From Marinobacter adhaerens HP15 (lineage in GTDB: Bacteria > Pseudomonadota > Gammaproteobacteria > Pseudomonadales > Oleiphilaceae), in the NCBI RefSeq assembly GCF_000166295.1, contig NC_017506.1, forward strand, positions 248,001 through 312,000: 64,000 bases of DNA, in the 5' to 3' direction. Made by a program: the position numbers and the translations under genes. The notes under the pieces are model-generated. The model did no database searches, was not told the origin of the DNA, and was given only the letters and a program-made list of their open reading frames with translations. Position 1 is the first letter of the stretch; each line of letters opens with the position of its first letter. Shown one piece after another: positions 36,328 to 44,886 of the stretch.

Positions 36328-39059
36328 TCAGTGTGCCTCATCCCAGTTGTCGCCGACGCCGGCTTCCACCAGCAGGGGAACGTCCAGCTCGGCCGCTGCC
36401 GACATACGCTTCTCAAGTCCTGATCGGATCTTGTCGAGTGCCGATTCTTTGACCTCAAGAATCAGTTCATCGTGCACCTGCATGGTCATGCGAGCTTCAT
36501 CGGCGTGCTCTTTGAGCAGCCAGTTCTCTACATCCACCATGGCCCGCTTGATGATATCCGCGGCAGTACCCTGCATCGGGGCGTTGATAGCGGTTCGCTC
36601 CGCAGCCTGCTGCAGCTGTTTGTTGCGGGCATTTATCTCTGGCAGGTACAGGCGCCGGCCGAAGAGCGTCTCCACAAAACCGTCGTCATGGGCCTGTTTG
36701 CGGATGTTGTCCATGTATTTAAGAACGCCGGGATAGCGTTCGAAATAACGATCGATGTATTCCTGGGCGAGTTTGCGCTCAACGTCCAGTTGCCGGGAAA
36801 GGCCAAAGGCGGACATGCCGTAGATCAGGCCGAAGTTGATGGCCTTGGCGCTCCGACGCTGGTCTGAGGACACATCGTCAAGGCTGACCCCGAATACTTC
36901 CGATGCCGTTGCCTTGTGAATGTCTTCGCCCTTCTCAAACGCTTTGAGCAGTCCTTTGTCTCCCGAGAGATGGGCCATGATCCGAAGCTCGATCTGAGAG
37001 TAGTCGGCAGCGACGAGCTTGTATCCCTCGGGCGCAATAAAGGCCTGCCGTATACGGCGTCCCTGTTCGCTCCTGATGGGGATATTCTGCAGGTTGGGTT
37101 CCGACGAGGACAGTCGACCGGTAGCAGTGACAGCTTGATGGTAGGACGTGTGTACCCGGCCGGTACGATGGTGAATCAGCTCCGGCAGCGTGTCGGTGTA
37201 GGTCGACTTCAGCTTGCTCAGGCTTCGGTGCTCAAGAATCAGACGCGGCAGTTCGTGTTCGTGGGCGAGTTCCTGAAGCACCGGCTCCGCTGTTGACGGC
37301 GCGCCCTTTGGGGTTTCTTGATGACCGGCAGCCCCATCTTGTCGTAGAAGATCGCCTGCAGCTGCTTGGTGGAGCCCAGGTTGAAGGTTTCCCCGGCCAC
37401 TTCATGGGCCTCTTTTTCCAGCTCCGCCATGCGCTCCGCCAGTTCCTGGCTGTGCTGGCGCAGAGTACTCGCGCTGATGAGGGTGCCACGCTGCTCCATT
37501 CGCGACAGTACCGGCACCAGGGGTAAATCGATATCTTCGTACACAGCGGCCAGTTTTCCGGTCTCTTTCAGCTTCGGTCGCAGGGTCTGGTGCAGGCGCA
37601 GGGTAATGTCCGCATCTTCGGCGGCGTAGGGCGCCGCTTTTTCAAGGTCAATCTGGTTGAAAGTGAGTTGTTTCGCGCCTTTCCCCGCAATGGACTCAAA
37701 GCTGGTGGTCTTCTCGCCGAGGTAGTACATGGCGAGGCTGTCCATATCGTGCCGCGTGGCCACAGAGTTCAGAACGTAGGATTCCAGCATGGTGTCTTCG
37801 GCAATGCCCTCCAGAGTAATGCCGTGGTTGGCCAGTACGTTTTTGTCGTACTTCAGATTCTGGCCGACCTTTGCCAGGTCGGGGTTCTCCAGCAGTGGTT
37901 TAAGCTGGTCCAGCACCTGATCACGGTCCAGCTGCTCGGGCGCGCCCATATAGTCGTGCCCCAGCGGGACATAGGCGGCTTCGCCCGGCTTTACGGCAAA
38001 GGAGACACCGACGATTTCGGCGTCCATGTAGCGAAGGCTGGTGGTCTCTGTGTCGAAGGCAAACAGCTCCGCCGCCCCAAGGCGCTCCAGCCACTGATCC
38101 AGTTCTTTCTGGTCGGTGATGATGCTGTAGTCTTTTTCGCCGGTTTCCGGTTTGGGGGTTTCATCGCCGGCTCTGGCATTGCTGGAAGAGGAACTTTCGT
38201 CCTCTTCGAGTTCGGCGATCCAGCTTCGGAATTCATACTCCCTGAACAGCTCAAGCAATTGCTGGTCGTCCTGCTCCCGGAGTTTCAGGTCTTCCAGGCC
38301 AAAATCCAGTTCCACGTCGGTGCGGATGGTCGCCAGTTCACGGCTCAGGGGCAGGGTCTCCGTTGCGTCCCGCAGGTATTCACCGATCTTGCCTTTGATC
38401 TCGTCGGCGTGTTCGATGACGTTGTCCAGGTTGTCGTAGCTCTGAAGCCATTTGACCGCGGTTTTCGGTCCGCACTTGTTGACGCCGGGGATGTTGTCCA
38501 CTTTATCGCCCACCAGGGCCAGGTAATCGACAATCTGCTCCGGAGTAACGCCGAATTTCTCCACCACGCCGTCCCGGTCCATCCGGGTCTCGGTCATGGT
38601 GTTAATCAACGTAACGTGATCGCTGACCAGCTGCGCCATGTCCTTGTCGCCGGTGGAGACCACCACATCGATGCCTTTGCTGGTTGCTTCGTTGGCAAGG
38701 GTGCCGATCACGTCGTCGGCCTCAACGCCGGTCACCGTTAGCAGCGGCAGCCCCATGGCCTTTACGATCTCGTGAATAGGCTCGATCTGGCAGGCGAGAT
38801 CCTCCGGCATGGGAGGTCGGTTGGCCTTGTACTCTTCATAGAGATCGTGCCGGAAGGTTTTGCCCTTGGCGTCGAACACCACCACCATCTTGGACCCGGG
38901 AAAATCCTGCTCCAGGCGGCGGAGCATGCTGATCACGCCTTTAATGGCTCCGGTCGGATGATCCTTGCTTGTGGTGAGTGGTGGAAGTGCATGATAAGCA
39001 CGGAAAAGATAGGACGATCCGTCCACAAGAACCACAGGTGGTGTGTTTTTGCTGGTCAT
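36328..39059 (-). pseudogene. polA: DNA polymerase I, interrupted by a one-base frameshift
   Basis: From the ATG at 39059 (MTSKNTPPVVLVDGSS) the frame encodes the 5'-nuclease domain and the 3'-5' exonuclease domain (FAFDTETTSL) up to [10 protein letters not shown] near 37316. The continuation [19 protein letters not shown] and the polymerase domain with motif A DYSQIELR, motif [15 protein letters not shown] and motif [12 protein letters not shown] lie in the -1 frame down to 36328. One added A after AAGAAA restores a 910-residue PolA, which fits E. coli PolA (928). All active-site motifs are intact. No slippery heptamer is visible, so a sequencing error or true mutation is likelier than programmed frameshifting. 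Confidence 0.85.
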
Positions 39060-39146
39060 GTCAAAACAGGTCCGGAATCTGATTGAAGCGTGGGTTGGCT
39101 TATGCAACTCTGTACTGAAATCGATGGACGAAAGGGTATCACGAAA

Positions 39147-39485
39147 ATGAAACGAATCGCCTGCCCGGCTTTGTTGCTCGCCTGTCTGCCTTTGGCCGCT
39201 CTGGCCCAGGAAGAAGGCGCTCTGGATGAGACGCCGGTGACAACTCCCGACGAGCCAGTGGTGATCTCGGATTACCAGCCTGCAAGCCAGGGCCCCGAGA
39301 TTGTTATTCGCCCGGGTGAGCAGGAAGTGTTCTATGAATACCGGGTCAACGGACAGCTGATGGAAATCAAGGTTGTACCGGAAGTCGGACCGGAGTATTA
39401 CCTGGTGCCGGCGGATGGCGGCGGTTGGATCCGGGAAACCGAGTCCGACATGTTGGTGCCTAGCTGGGTGATTTTCCGCTGGTAA
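39147..39485 (+). CDS. DUF2782 domain-containing secreted protein
   Basis: A 112-residue protein with a signal peptide (about 1-19, ending AALAQ) and a small beta domain ending in a tryptophan-rich tail (LVPSWVIFRW). Family markers are VVISDYQPA, FYEYRVNGQLMEIKV and VGPEYYLVPADGGG. DUF2782 proteins sit next to polA in Pseudomonas and relatives; no function is known. I start at the ATG at 39147; upstream in-frame codons run back towards polA without a ribosome site. Divergent from polA with 87 bases between starts. Confidence 0.8.
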   Translation: MKRIACPALLLACLPLAALAQEEGALDETPVTTPDEPVVISDYQPASQGPEIVIRPGEQEVFYEYRVNGQLMEIKVVPEVGPEYYLVPADGGGWIRETESDMLVPSWVIFRW

Positions 39486-39492
39486 ACCTCAG

Positions 39493-39972
39493 TCAGATCA
39501 GATCGACGTTGACCGGCGTTGAGCGCCGGCTCTCCAACCCCTGAATATCCACGGTGGTGATGGCGAACTCGTAAGCGCCTGGCGCCATCTCCGCCAGAGA
39601 GAGTCTTGTGGTTGCAGGACTCTCAATACGGATAACCTTGAAGTTGTCCTGGTGTCTGAACCGATAGTAGACCCTGAATTCCGCAATCTCTCCAAGTGCC
39701 AGTGACGAGCCGTCCTCACGGGTCAATGGAGCTGTCCATGTCAACTCCTTCGGCTCAGTGGCTGTATATCCGGTTTCCCGAGTCTGCCCAAGTGTGGTCA
39801 TGAGCCCATCGGTCGCCTTGTTCAGCCGCGAATTTGCGATTTCACTGGCCCTGTCAGAGCTGGTGCTGACGGCGCGGGAATCTTCCTGGCAGGCAGCAAG
39901 GAGGAAAGAGGCGGCAATCACTGGTAAAAGAAATATGAAGAAATGCGGTTGTCGGGTTTTGCTGGTGGTCAT
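39493..39972 (-). CDS. Lipoprotein with fibronectin-III-like domain
   Basis: About 159 residues, beginning with a lipoprotein signal and lipobox LLAAC near residue 30, followed by a Ser-rich linker and a domain with a WTAPLTREDGSSL ... FRVYYRFR ... PGAYEFAITTVDIQGLES pattern typical of a fibronectin type III fold. It should be a membrane-anchored surface or periplasmic protein. I start at the ATG at 39972 (MTTSKTRQ), which has GAGTAA upstream; an ATG four codons earlier is possible. Convergent with the DUF2782 gene, eight bases apart. Function unknown. Confidence 0.65.
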   Translation of the reverse strand: MTTSKTRQPHFFIFLLPVIAASFLLAACQEDSRAVSTSSDRASEIANSRLNKATDGLMTTLGQTRETGYTATEPKELTWTAPLTREDGSSLALGEIAEFRVYYRFRHQDNFKVIRIESPATTRLSLAEMAPGAYEFAITTVDIQGLESRRSTPVNVDLI

Positions 39973-40187
39973 GGTTACTCGCATACGGGCCTGATCGAGG
40001 CCTTTGTTGATTAAACGTATGGAGCCTGAATAAAACGGGGAGACGGGCTTCTTTGACAGCTCGGCATTATGCCATCCGGGTTTTCAGGATCAAGTGAATA
40101 ATCCGTAAAAGCCCTTATTCGTTCACTTCCTGCTTTTAGTATGAACATTCTAATTTTAGAGCGTAACTTGAGTTGTGAGATTGAAGT

Positions 40188-40221
40188 AAGGCCCTCGTTG
40201 TACTGGTTTCGACAGGGCCTT
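40188..40221 (+). promoter_or_regulatory. Hairpin in the leader of the H1-like-tail protein gene
   Basis: AAGGCCCT and AGGGCCTT form a perfect 8-bp stem around an 18-base loop. It ends 30 bases before the ATG at 40252 and has no T-run, so it is not a terminator. It lies inside the probable 5' untranslated region. Confidence 0.35.
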
Positions 40222-40251
40222 GGAACTTTCAGGAAACCAAGGGGATTTATC

Positions 40252-40674
40252 ATGGGTAAACTCAAGTCTTATCAGGAACAGCTCCAGGAAATCGTGGACA
40301 AGGGTATCAACGCCGCTGAAGAGCAGCAGAAGAAGCTGGCTTCCAAGCCGTTCGATTACGCCGAGAAGCTCGAGTCTGAAGCGCGCGAGTACAGCGTGAA
40401 GACCCTGCGCAAGCGTTACAACGGCTACAGCGACAGCCTGTTCGATCAGCTGCGCAACCTGAACAGCCGTTTTGGCAGCTTTGCTGGTGACCTGGTCGCC
40501 AAGCTGGAAAAAGAAGCAGCCGAAGGCGCTGATGCAGTTGCAGAAGCCGCGGAAGACGTGTCTGACGCTGCGAAGGATGCGAAAAAAACGGTTGAGCCGA
40601 AGAAGACGGCTGCACGCAAGACCACTGCGCGCAAGACCACTTCCACTGCCAAGAAGAGCACTGCATCCGCCTGA
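40252..40674 (+). CDS. Small helical protein with histone-H1-like Lys/Ala tail
   Basis: A 140-residue protein starting at the ATG at 40252, ten bases after AAGGGG. Residues 1-95 are helical and acidic (LQEIVDKGINAAEEQQKKLA, EKLESEAREYSVKTLRKRYN). The last ~35 residues are a run of Lys/Ala/Thr/Arg (KKTAARKTTARKTTSTAKK), like the H1-type tails of AlgP and bacterial histone-like proteins. The helical part recalls phasins, which coat polyhydroxyalkanoate granules; some phasins bind DNA through such tails. Phasin or nucleoid protein cannot be decided here. A hairpin precedes it and a strong terminator follows. Confidence 0.65.
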   Translation: MGKLKSYQEQLQEIVDKGINAAEEQQKKLASKPFDYAEKLESEAREYSVKTLRKRYNGYSDSLFDQLRNLNSRFGSFAGDLVAKLEKEAAEGADAVAEAAEDVSDAAKDAKKTVEPKKTAARKTTARKTTSTAKKSTASA

Positions 40675-40711
40675 ATTGTGGATAGCACCTCATCGGTAGG
40701 TGAGTGAAATG

Positions 40712-40745
40712 AAAAGGCCACCGGCTAACACCGGTGGCCTTTTTT
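40712..40745. terminator. Bidirectional intrinsic terminator
   Basis: AAAAGGCCACCGG, a six-base loop, CCGGTGGCCTTTTTT, between the H1-like-tail gene (stop 40674) and the convergent DUF4124 gene (stop 40770). T-runs occur on both strands. Confidence 0.88.
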
Positions 40746-40769
40746 GGTCTCGGAAACTTCAGTGCAGAA

Positions 40770-41423
40770 TCAGTTGTCGGTCTTGGTGTGATCCAGTGGC
40801 AGAGTTCGTGCCTCGCCGGTAACTTCTTCCAGGCGTTCGATGTCGTCCTCAAAAGCCTTTCGTAGTTCGTCGATTTCCTGGGTCTGTGAGGCAATTTCCC
40901 GCTCAATGTCGCGAATCTGGGCCTCCAGCCGCCGGATCTTCTCCAGCGTGCCCTCGGGAATCTCGCGACCGGCCCGCTCCATGTTGGCGGCCCGACTCTG
41001 TTCGTTATCCAACTGGCTCGATATCACCGATATATTGCCGCGCTTGAGCTGGATAAGACCCTCGAGCTCGCGGACTTTCCGGTGCATGGCTTTCACGGCC
41101 TGATCCGGATGGCTAAAGCGTTTCAGCAGCGCCCGGTCTTGCTCTCGCTGTTCTGCGAGTTCCTTCTGGCGCTGTTTTTCCGCTTCCCGGGCAGCAATTT
41201 CTTCTTCGGTTGGTGCCGGTGGAATGGTTTCGATCACGCGACCATTGTTGCTCAGGATGTCATAGCCCCGCTTGGTGGCTTCCTGGGGGATGGTGCTGCT
41301 GATTACGATCTGGCCGTTCTCATCCGTGTAACGGTACATATTGGCAGCCGCCTGGGCAGAAAACCCCAGGGCAAGCGCCAGCGCCGTTGTTTTAACAGAC
41401 AGTGCGGTCAGACGATTGGCCAT
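40770..41423 (-). CDS. DUF4124 domain-containing secreted coiled-coil protein
   Basis: A 217-residue protein with a signal peptide (about 1-26), an N-terminal DUF4124 module (MYRYTDENGQIVISSTIPQEATKRGYDILSNNG) and two long coiled coils (about residues 75-110 and 140-200). DUF4124 proteins are secreted and often bind or brace other envelope parts; no function is established. I start at the ATG at 41423 because a TTG one codon earlier is weaker. The gene is three bases after the pyrE stop, so pyrE and this gene form an operon, an arrangement also found in Pseudomonas. Confidence 0.8.
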   Translation of the reverse strand: MANRLTALSVKTTALALALGFSAQAAANMYRYTDENGQIVISSTIPQEATKRGYDILSNNGRVIETIPPAPTEEEIAAREAEKQRQKELAEQREQDRALLKRFSHPDQAVKAMHRKVRELEGLIQLKRGNISVISSQLDNEQSRAANMERAGREIPEGTLEKIRRLEAQIRDIEREIASQTQEIDELRKAFEDDIERLEEVTGEARTLPLDHTKTDN

Positions 41424-41426
41424 CAA

Positions 41427-42065
41427 TCAGACTCCGTAACGATCCCGATAACTGGCTACCTTTTCGGCATGCCCGGCAAACTCCGGGTTGGCTTTAAGAT
41501 AGTCCAAAACCTGCTCGAGACGAATAATGCTCACCACCGGAATGCCGAATTCCTTTTCCACTTCCTGGATGGCAGACAGTTCGCCGTTGCCTTTTTCCTG
41601 GCGATCCAGAGCAATCAGCACGCCTGCAGGTTCAGCCCCGGCGGCCCGGATGATATCAATGGATTCCCGGATCGCGGTGCCGGCGGTGATCACATCATCA
41701 ACAATCAGTACTTTGCCCTGCAACGGTGCGCCAACAATGTTGCCGCCCTCACCATGATCTTTCTTTTCCTTACGATTAAACGCAAAGGGTTTGCTGTTAC
41801 CGTCTGTAGCCAGCGCCATTGCTGTGACGGTGGCCAACGGAATGCCCTTATAGGCAGGGCCGAAAATAATGTCATAATCCAGGCCGCTGCGCGCGATCGC
41901 GGCGGCATAGGCCTTGCTTAACTGAAGCAGGTCGTCCCCGGTATTGAAAAGTCCAGCATTGAAGAAGTAGGGGCTGGTTCGGCCCGACTTGAGCGTGAAC
42001 TCACCAAAGCGTAGTACATTCCGGCGGATGGCAAATTCGATAAATTTTTGCTGATAGTCGTGCAT
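41427..42065 (-). CDS. pyrE: Orotate phosphoribosyltransferase
   Basis: A 212-residue type-I phosphoribosyltransferase with the PRPP loop [14 protein letters not shown] and the N-terminal [21 protein letters not shown]. It makes OMP from orotate and PRPP in pyrimidine synthesis. It is divergent from crc with 81 bases between the starts, the Pseudomonas arrangement. The DUF4124 gene follows directly. Confidence 0.95.
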   Translation of the reverse strand: MHDYQQKFIEFAIRRNVLRFGEFTLKSGRTSPYFFNAGLFNTGDDLLQLSKAYAAAIARSGLDYDIIFGPAYKGIPLATVTAMALATDGNSKPFAFNRKEKKDHGEGGNIVGAPLQGKVLIVDDVITAGTAIRESIDIIRAAGAEPAGVLIALDRQEKGNGELSAIQEVEKEFGIPVVSIIRLEQVLDYLKANPEFAGHAEKVASYRDRYGV

Positions 42066-42146
42066 GACAAGGCTTCTGGCGGGTGTTGATCTTTAATTAG
42101 CTCGTAAAAACGGTATCATACACACAAACCGAATCAGGGAACACGT

Positions 42147-42953
42147 ATGCGGGTAGTATCAATCAGCGTCAATGGCCTCGCCCAGGCTGTTGAAAAAGGT
42201 TTTTTCGACTGGCTGGCGGAGCAGGACGCTGACGTGGTCTGCGTCCAGGACCATCGCATGCGGGCCTACGAGATTGAGGACTATAACCTGATTCCGGAAG
42301 GTTACGAGGCCTACTTTATTGATGGCGAAAAGAATGAAGATGGCGGTGTCGGCATATACACCCGTCATTTCCCGAAGGCCATCATGTATGGATTTGCCAA
42401 CGAACAGGCCGATCGGGAAGGCCGGTTCATTCAGGCCGATTTTGACAAGGTTTCGGTTGCCTGCGTCCTGGCGCCCTGTGCGTTGGGTCGTGAGGACGAG
42501 CTGATTGGCGAGGACGACCTGACGGTTCTCGACCACAAGGACGAATTCATGGAGTCCTTCGGTCTGCACATGCAAAAGACCCTTCGTAAGCGCCGTCAGT
42601 TCATTTTCTGCGCCAACCTGCAGACTGCTCATCACGTAACCGACGCCAGCCCGCTGTACCACAAACTGGATTTCTCCGGTTTCCTGCCCCACGAGCGTGC
42701 CTGGCTGGATCGTCTGTTCGATGAGATGGGCTGCGTTGACGGCTTCCGGGAGATCAACAAGCAGAGCAACCAGTTCACCTGGTGGCCCGAGCAGGCCGAG
42801 GGTTCCCGCAAAAATGCCGGCATCCGTGTGGATTACCAGCTGCTGACACCGGGAATCCGCAAGACCATCGAAGATGGCTGGATCGACGACTCAACCCGCT
42901 TCTGTGATCACGCCCCGGTGATCATGGATTACGACATCGAAATCGGCTTCTGA
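42147..42953 (+). CDS. crc: Catabolite repression control protein Crc (exonuclease III-fold)
   Basis: A 268-residue member of the exonuclease III fold next to pyrE, as in Pseudomonas, where Crc acts with Hfq to block translation of mRNAs for non-preferred carbon sources. Catalytic residues are altered as in Crc. The E of LQE is D35 (VCVQDHR), and the GDxN site reads ANLQ (FCANLQTAHH), so metal-ligand D and N are lost; only the terminal DHAP is kept (FCDHAPVIMDYD). WWPE and the FDYQ-like VDYQLLTPG match Crc closely. I therefore call Crc, not a nuclease. No CrcZ-like RNA was recognised in the window. Confidence 0.85.
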   Translation: MRVVSISVNGLAQAVEKGFFDWLAEQDADVVCVQDHRMRAYEIEDYNLIPEGYEAYFIDGEKNEDGGVGIYTRHFPKAIMYGFANEQADREGRFIQADFDKVSVACVLAPCALGREDELIGEDDLTVLDHKDEFMESFGLHMQKTLRKRRQFIFCANLQTAHHVTDASPLYHKLDFSGFLPHERAWLDRLFDEMGCVDGFREINKQSNQFTWWPEQAEGSRKNAGIRVDYQLLTPGIRKTIEDGWIDDSTRFCDHAPVIMDYDIEIGF

Positions 42954-42982
42954 GGTCAGATCTTACCTGAATAGTAGCGGGT

Positions 42983-43087
42983 TCGGAGGGGGAAACCTTT
43001 CCGGGACCGTCTCCGGCCAGGGAAGGCCGGAGCCGAGCGCACATGGATGTGCTTGTAGCGTGTCCCGGAAAGATTTCTCCCTCCGGA
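42983..43087. repeat. Structured intergenic element (three-stem, cloverleaf-like)
   Basis: A 105-base region between convergent crc and rph folds into a long outer stem and two hairpins. The arms at 42983-43007 and 43062-43087 pair nearly completely, with two G-U pairs and one mismatch. Inside are CTCCGGCC / GGCCGGAG (43011-43032) and GCACAT / ATGTGC (43039-43052). There is no long open frame. The layout resembles repeated intergenic elements that I recall from Marinobacter and Pseudomonas genomes, but repetition could not be checked in this window. It may act as a bidirectional end of transcription or an RNA structure. Confidence 0.6.
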
Positions 43088-43113
43088 CACGCGGGCGGCC
43101 TAATCAGTAGTCG

Positions 43114-43830
43114 TCAGGCCTCCAAAGCAGCCTTCTGAATCTCAAACAACTGCTCAATACCCTGTTTGGCCAGAGTCAGCATGCTGTCCAATTCTGACTG
43201 GTCGAACGGAGCTCCTTCCGCAGTCCCCTGTATCTCAATGAAACCGCCCTGGTCGGTCATGATGACGTTCATGTCGGTTTCAGCTTCGGAGTCTTCCGGG
43301 TAGTCCAGATCCACCACCGGGGTGCCTTTGTAAACACCGACTGAAAGCGCGGCGACCATCTGCTTGAGCGGAGATTTCTTGAGACGCTTGTCAGCAACCA
43401 GGTGGTTCAGGGCATCAACCAGTGCCACGCAGCCGCCGGTGATGGCTGCGGTGCGGGTGCCGCCATCGGCCTGGATGACATCGCAGTCAATGGTGATGGA
43501 GTGTTCACCGAGAGCGGTCAGATCCACCGCTGCACGCAGGGAGCGGCCAATCAGGCGCTGGATTTCGACGGTCCGGCCACCCTGTTTGCCGCGGGCGGCT
43601 TCACGGCCCATTCGGCTGCCGGTAGAGCGGGGCAGCATGCCATATTCGGCGGTGATCCAGCCCTTGCCTTCACCCCTCAGAAACGGAGGGACCTTGTTTT
43701 CGACGGAGGCAGTGCAGATGACTTTTGTGTCCCCGAATTCCACCAGCACAGAGCCTTCGGCGTGACGGGTGTAGTTGCGGGTGATTCGAACATCTCTGGG
43801 TTGTTCGGGCGTTCTGCCGCTTGGACGCAT
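43114..43830 (-). CDS. rph: Ribonuclease PH
   Basis: A 238-residue phosphorolytic exoribonuclease: [20 protein letters not shown] start, [27 protein letters not shown] and [18 protein letters not shown] are the RNase PH signatures. It trims 3' ends of tRNA precursors using phosphate. It is divergent from yicC with 168 bases between starts and convergent with crc. Confidence 0.95.
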   Translation of the reverse strand: MRPSGRTPEQPRDVRITRNYTRHAEGSVLVEFGDTKVICTASVENKVPPFLRGEGKGWITAEYGMLPRSTGSRMGREAARGKQGGRTVEIQRLIGRSLRAAVDLTALGEHSITIDCDVIQADGGTRTAAITGGCVALVDALNHLVADKRLKKSPLKQMVAALSVGVYKGTPVVDLDYPEDSEAETDMNVIMTDQGGFIEIQGTAEGAPFDQSELDSMLTLAKQGIEQLFEIQKAALEA

Positions 43831-43998
43831 AGTGTTTCCTGAAGTCAGTTTTGAATGTCCGGGAGCGAGTCCCGGGCGAACGTTTGTCGAAAAGGCCGGT
43901 CAGTATATCACGTTGGGGTTGGCCTTTTGTCCGGTTCGCCGTTGCTGTTAAGAGCCTGTTAAACTTCATCGATACAACTTTATCGAAGCGGAGCTGAC

Positions 43999-44865
43999 AT
44001 GATCCGAAGTATGACTGCATTTGCCCGCAAGGACGTCCAGGGAGACTGGGGAACGTTGACCTGTGAAATCCGGACTGTGAATCACCGGTATCTCGAACCC
44101 TCCTTCCGCCTGCCGGAAGCGTTCCGTGAGCTGGAGAACCGGTTCCGGGAGGAACTGAGAAAGCAGTTGAAGCGGGGCAAGGTGGATGTCTCCATGCGCT
44201 TGCAGTCGGCAGAGAAAGGCTCGCAAAGTTTCGAGATCAGCGAAGACATGGCCCAGGCGGTGAATGAGGCGGCCAACCACATCAACCGGATTCTGGATAA
44301 TCCGGCCCACATCAATGCCCTGGACATACTCAGGTGGCCGGGCGTGCTGTCAGTGCCGGAACAGGATTATAGCCCTGCAAAAGAGGCTGCCGTCGGACTG
44401 TTCGAGCAAACCGTGGCCGAACTTGCATCGGTGCGCGAGCGGGAGGGGGAGCGCCTGCGGCCACTGTTCGAAGATCGCCTGAAAACCATGGGTGACCTCG
44501 TTGCCGACGTCCGTAGACGTATGCCGGAATTGCTCGAGGCGCAGGAGAAAGCGCTGCGAGATCGGTTCGAAAAAGCCAAAGTGGAACTGGATGCCGAGCG
44601 GGTTGCCCAGGAGATGGTGATGCTGGCTCACAAAAGCGATGTGGCCGAGGAGCTGGACCGGCTGGATGCCCATATCGGTGAGGTGTCCGATACTCTGAAA
44701 AGCGAAGATGCCATTGGTCGGCGGCTGGATTTTCTCATGCAGGAGCTCAATCGAGAGGCCAACACCCTGAGCAGCAAGAGCATTGATGCCGGCGTTACCC
44801 GTACTGCAGTGGATCTCAAGGTTCTGATCGAGCAGATGCGAGAGCAGGTGCAGAATCTGGAATAA
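43999..44865 (+). CDS. yicC: YicC/YloC family endoribonuclease
   Basis: A 288-residue protein of the YicC family: MIRSMTAFARKD start, LTCEIRTVNHRYLEPSFRLP, LKRGKVDVSMRLQ and the C-terminal RLDFLMQELNREANTLSSKS. Members are endoribonucleases; E. coli YicC promotes decay of the small RNA RyhB. It lies beside rph, the pairing conserved in Pseudomonas. The central part (about 110-220) is a coiled coil. Confidence 0.9.
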   Translation: MIRSMTAFARKDVQGDWGTLTCEIRTVNHRYLEPSFRLPEAFRELENRFREELRKQLKRGKVDVSMRLQSAEKGSQSFEISEDMAQAVNEAANHINRILDNPAHINALDILRWPGVLSVPEQDYSPAKEAAVGLFEQTVAELASVREREGERLRPLFEDRLKTMGDLVADVRRRMPELLEAQEKALRDRFEKAKVELDAERVAQEMVMLAHKSDVAEELDRLDAHIGEVSDTLKSEDAIGRRLDFLMQELNREANTLSSKSIDAGVTRTAVDLKVLIEQMREQVQNLE

Positions 44866-44886
44866 GCCGAATCTCTACGCCGGTGG

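Noticed and set aside
37239..37320. Programmed frameshift in polA
   Set aside because: No slippery heptamer or downstream stimulatory stem is visible at the junction; AAGAAACCCC does not fit a -1 slippery site. A missing base is simpler.
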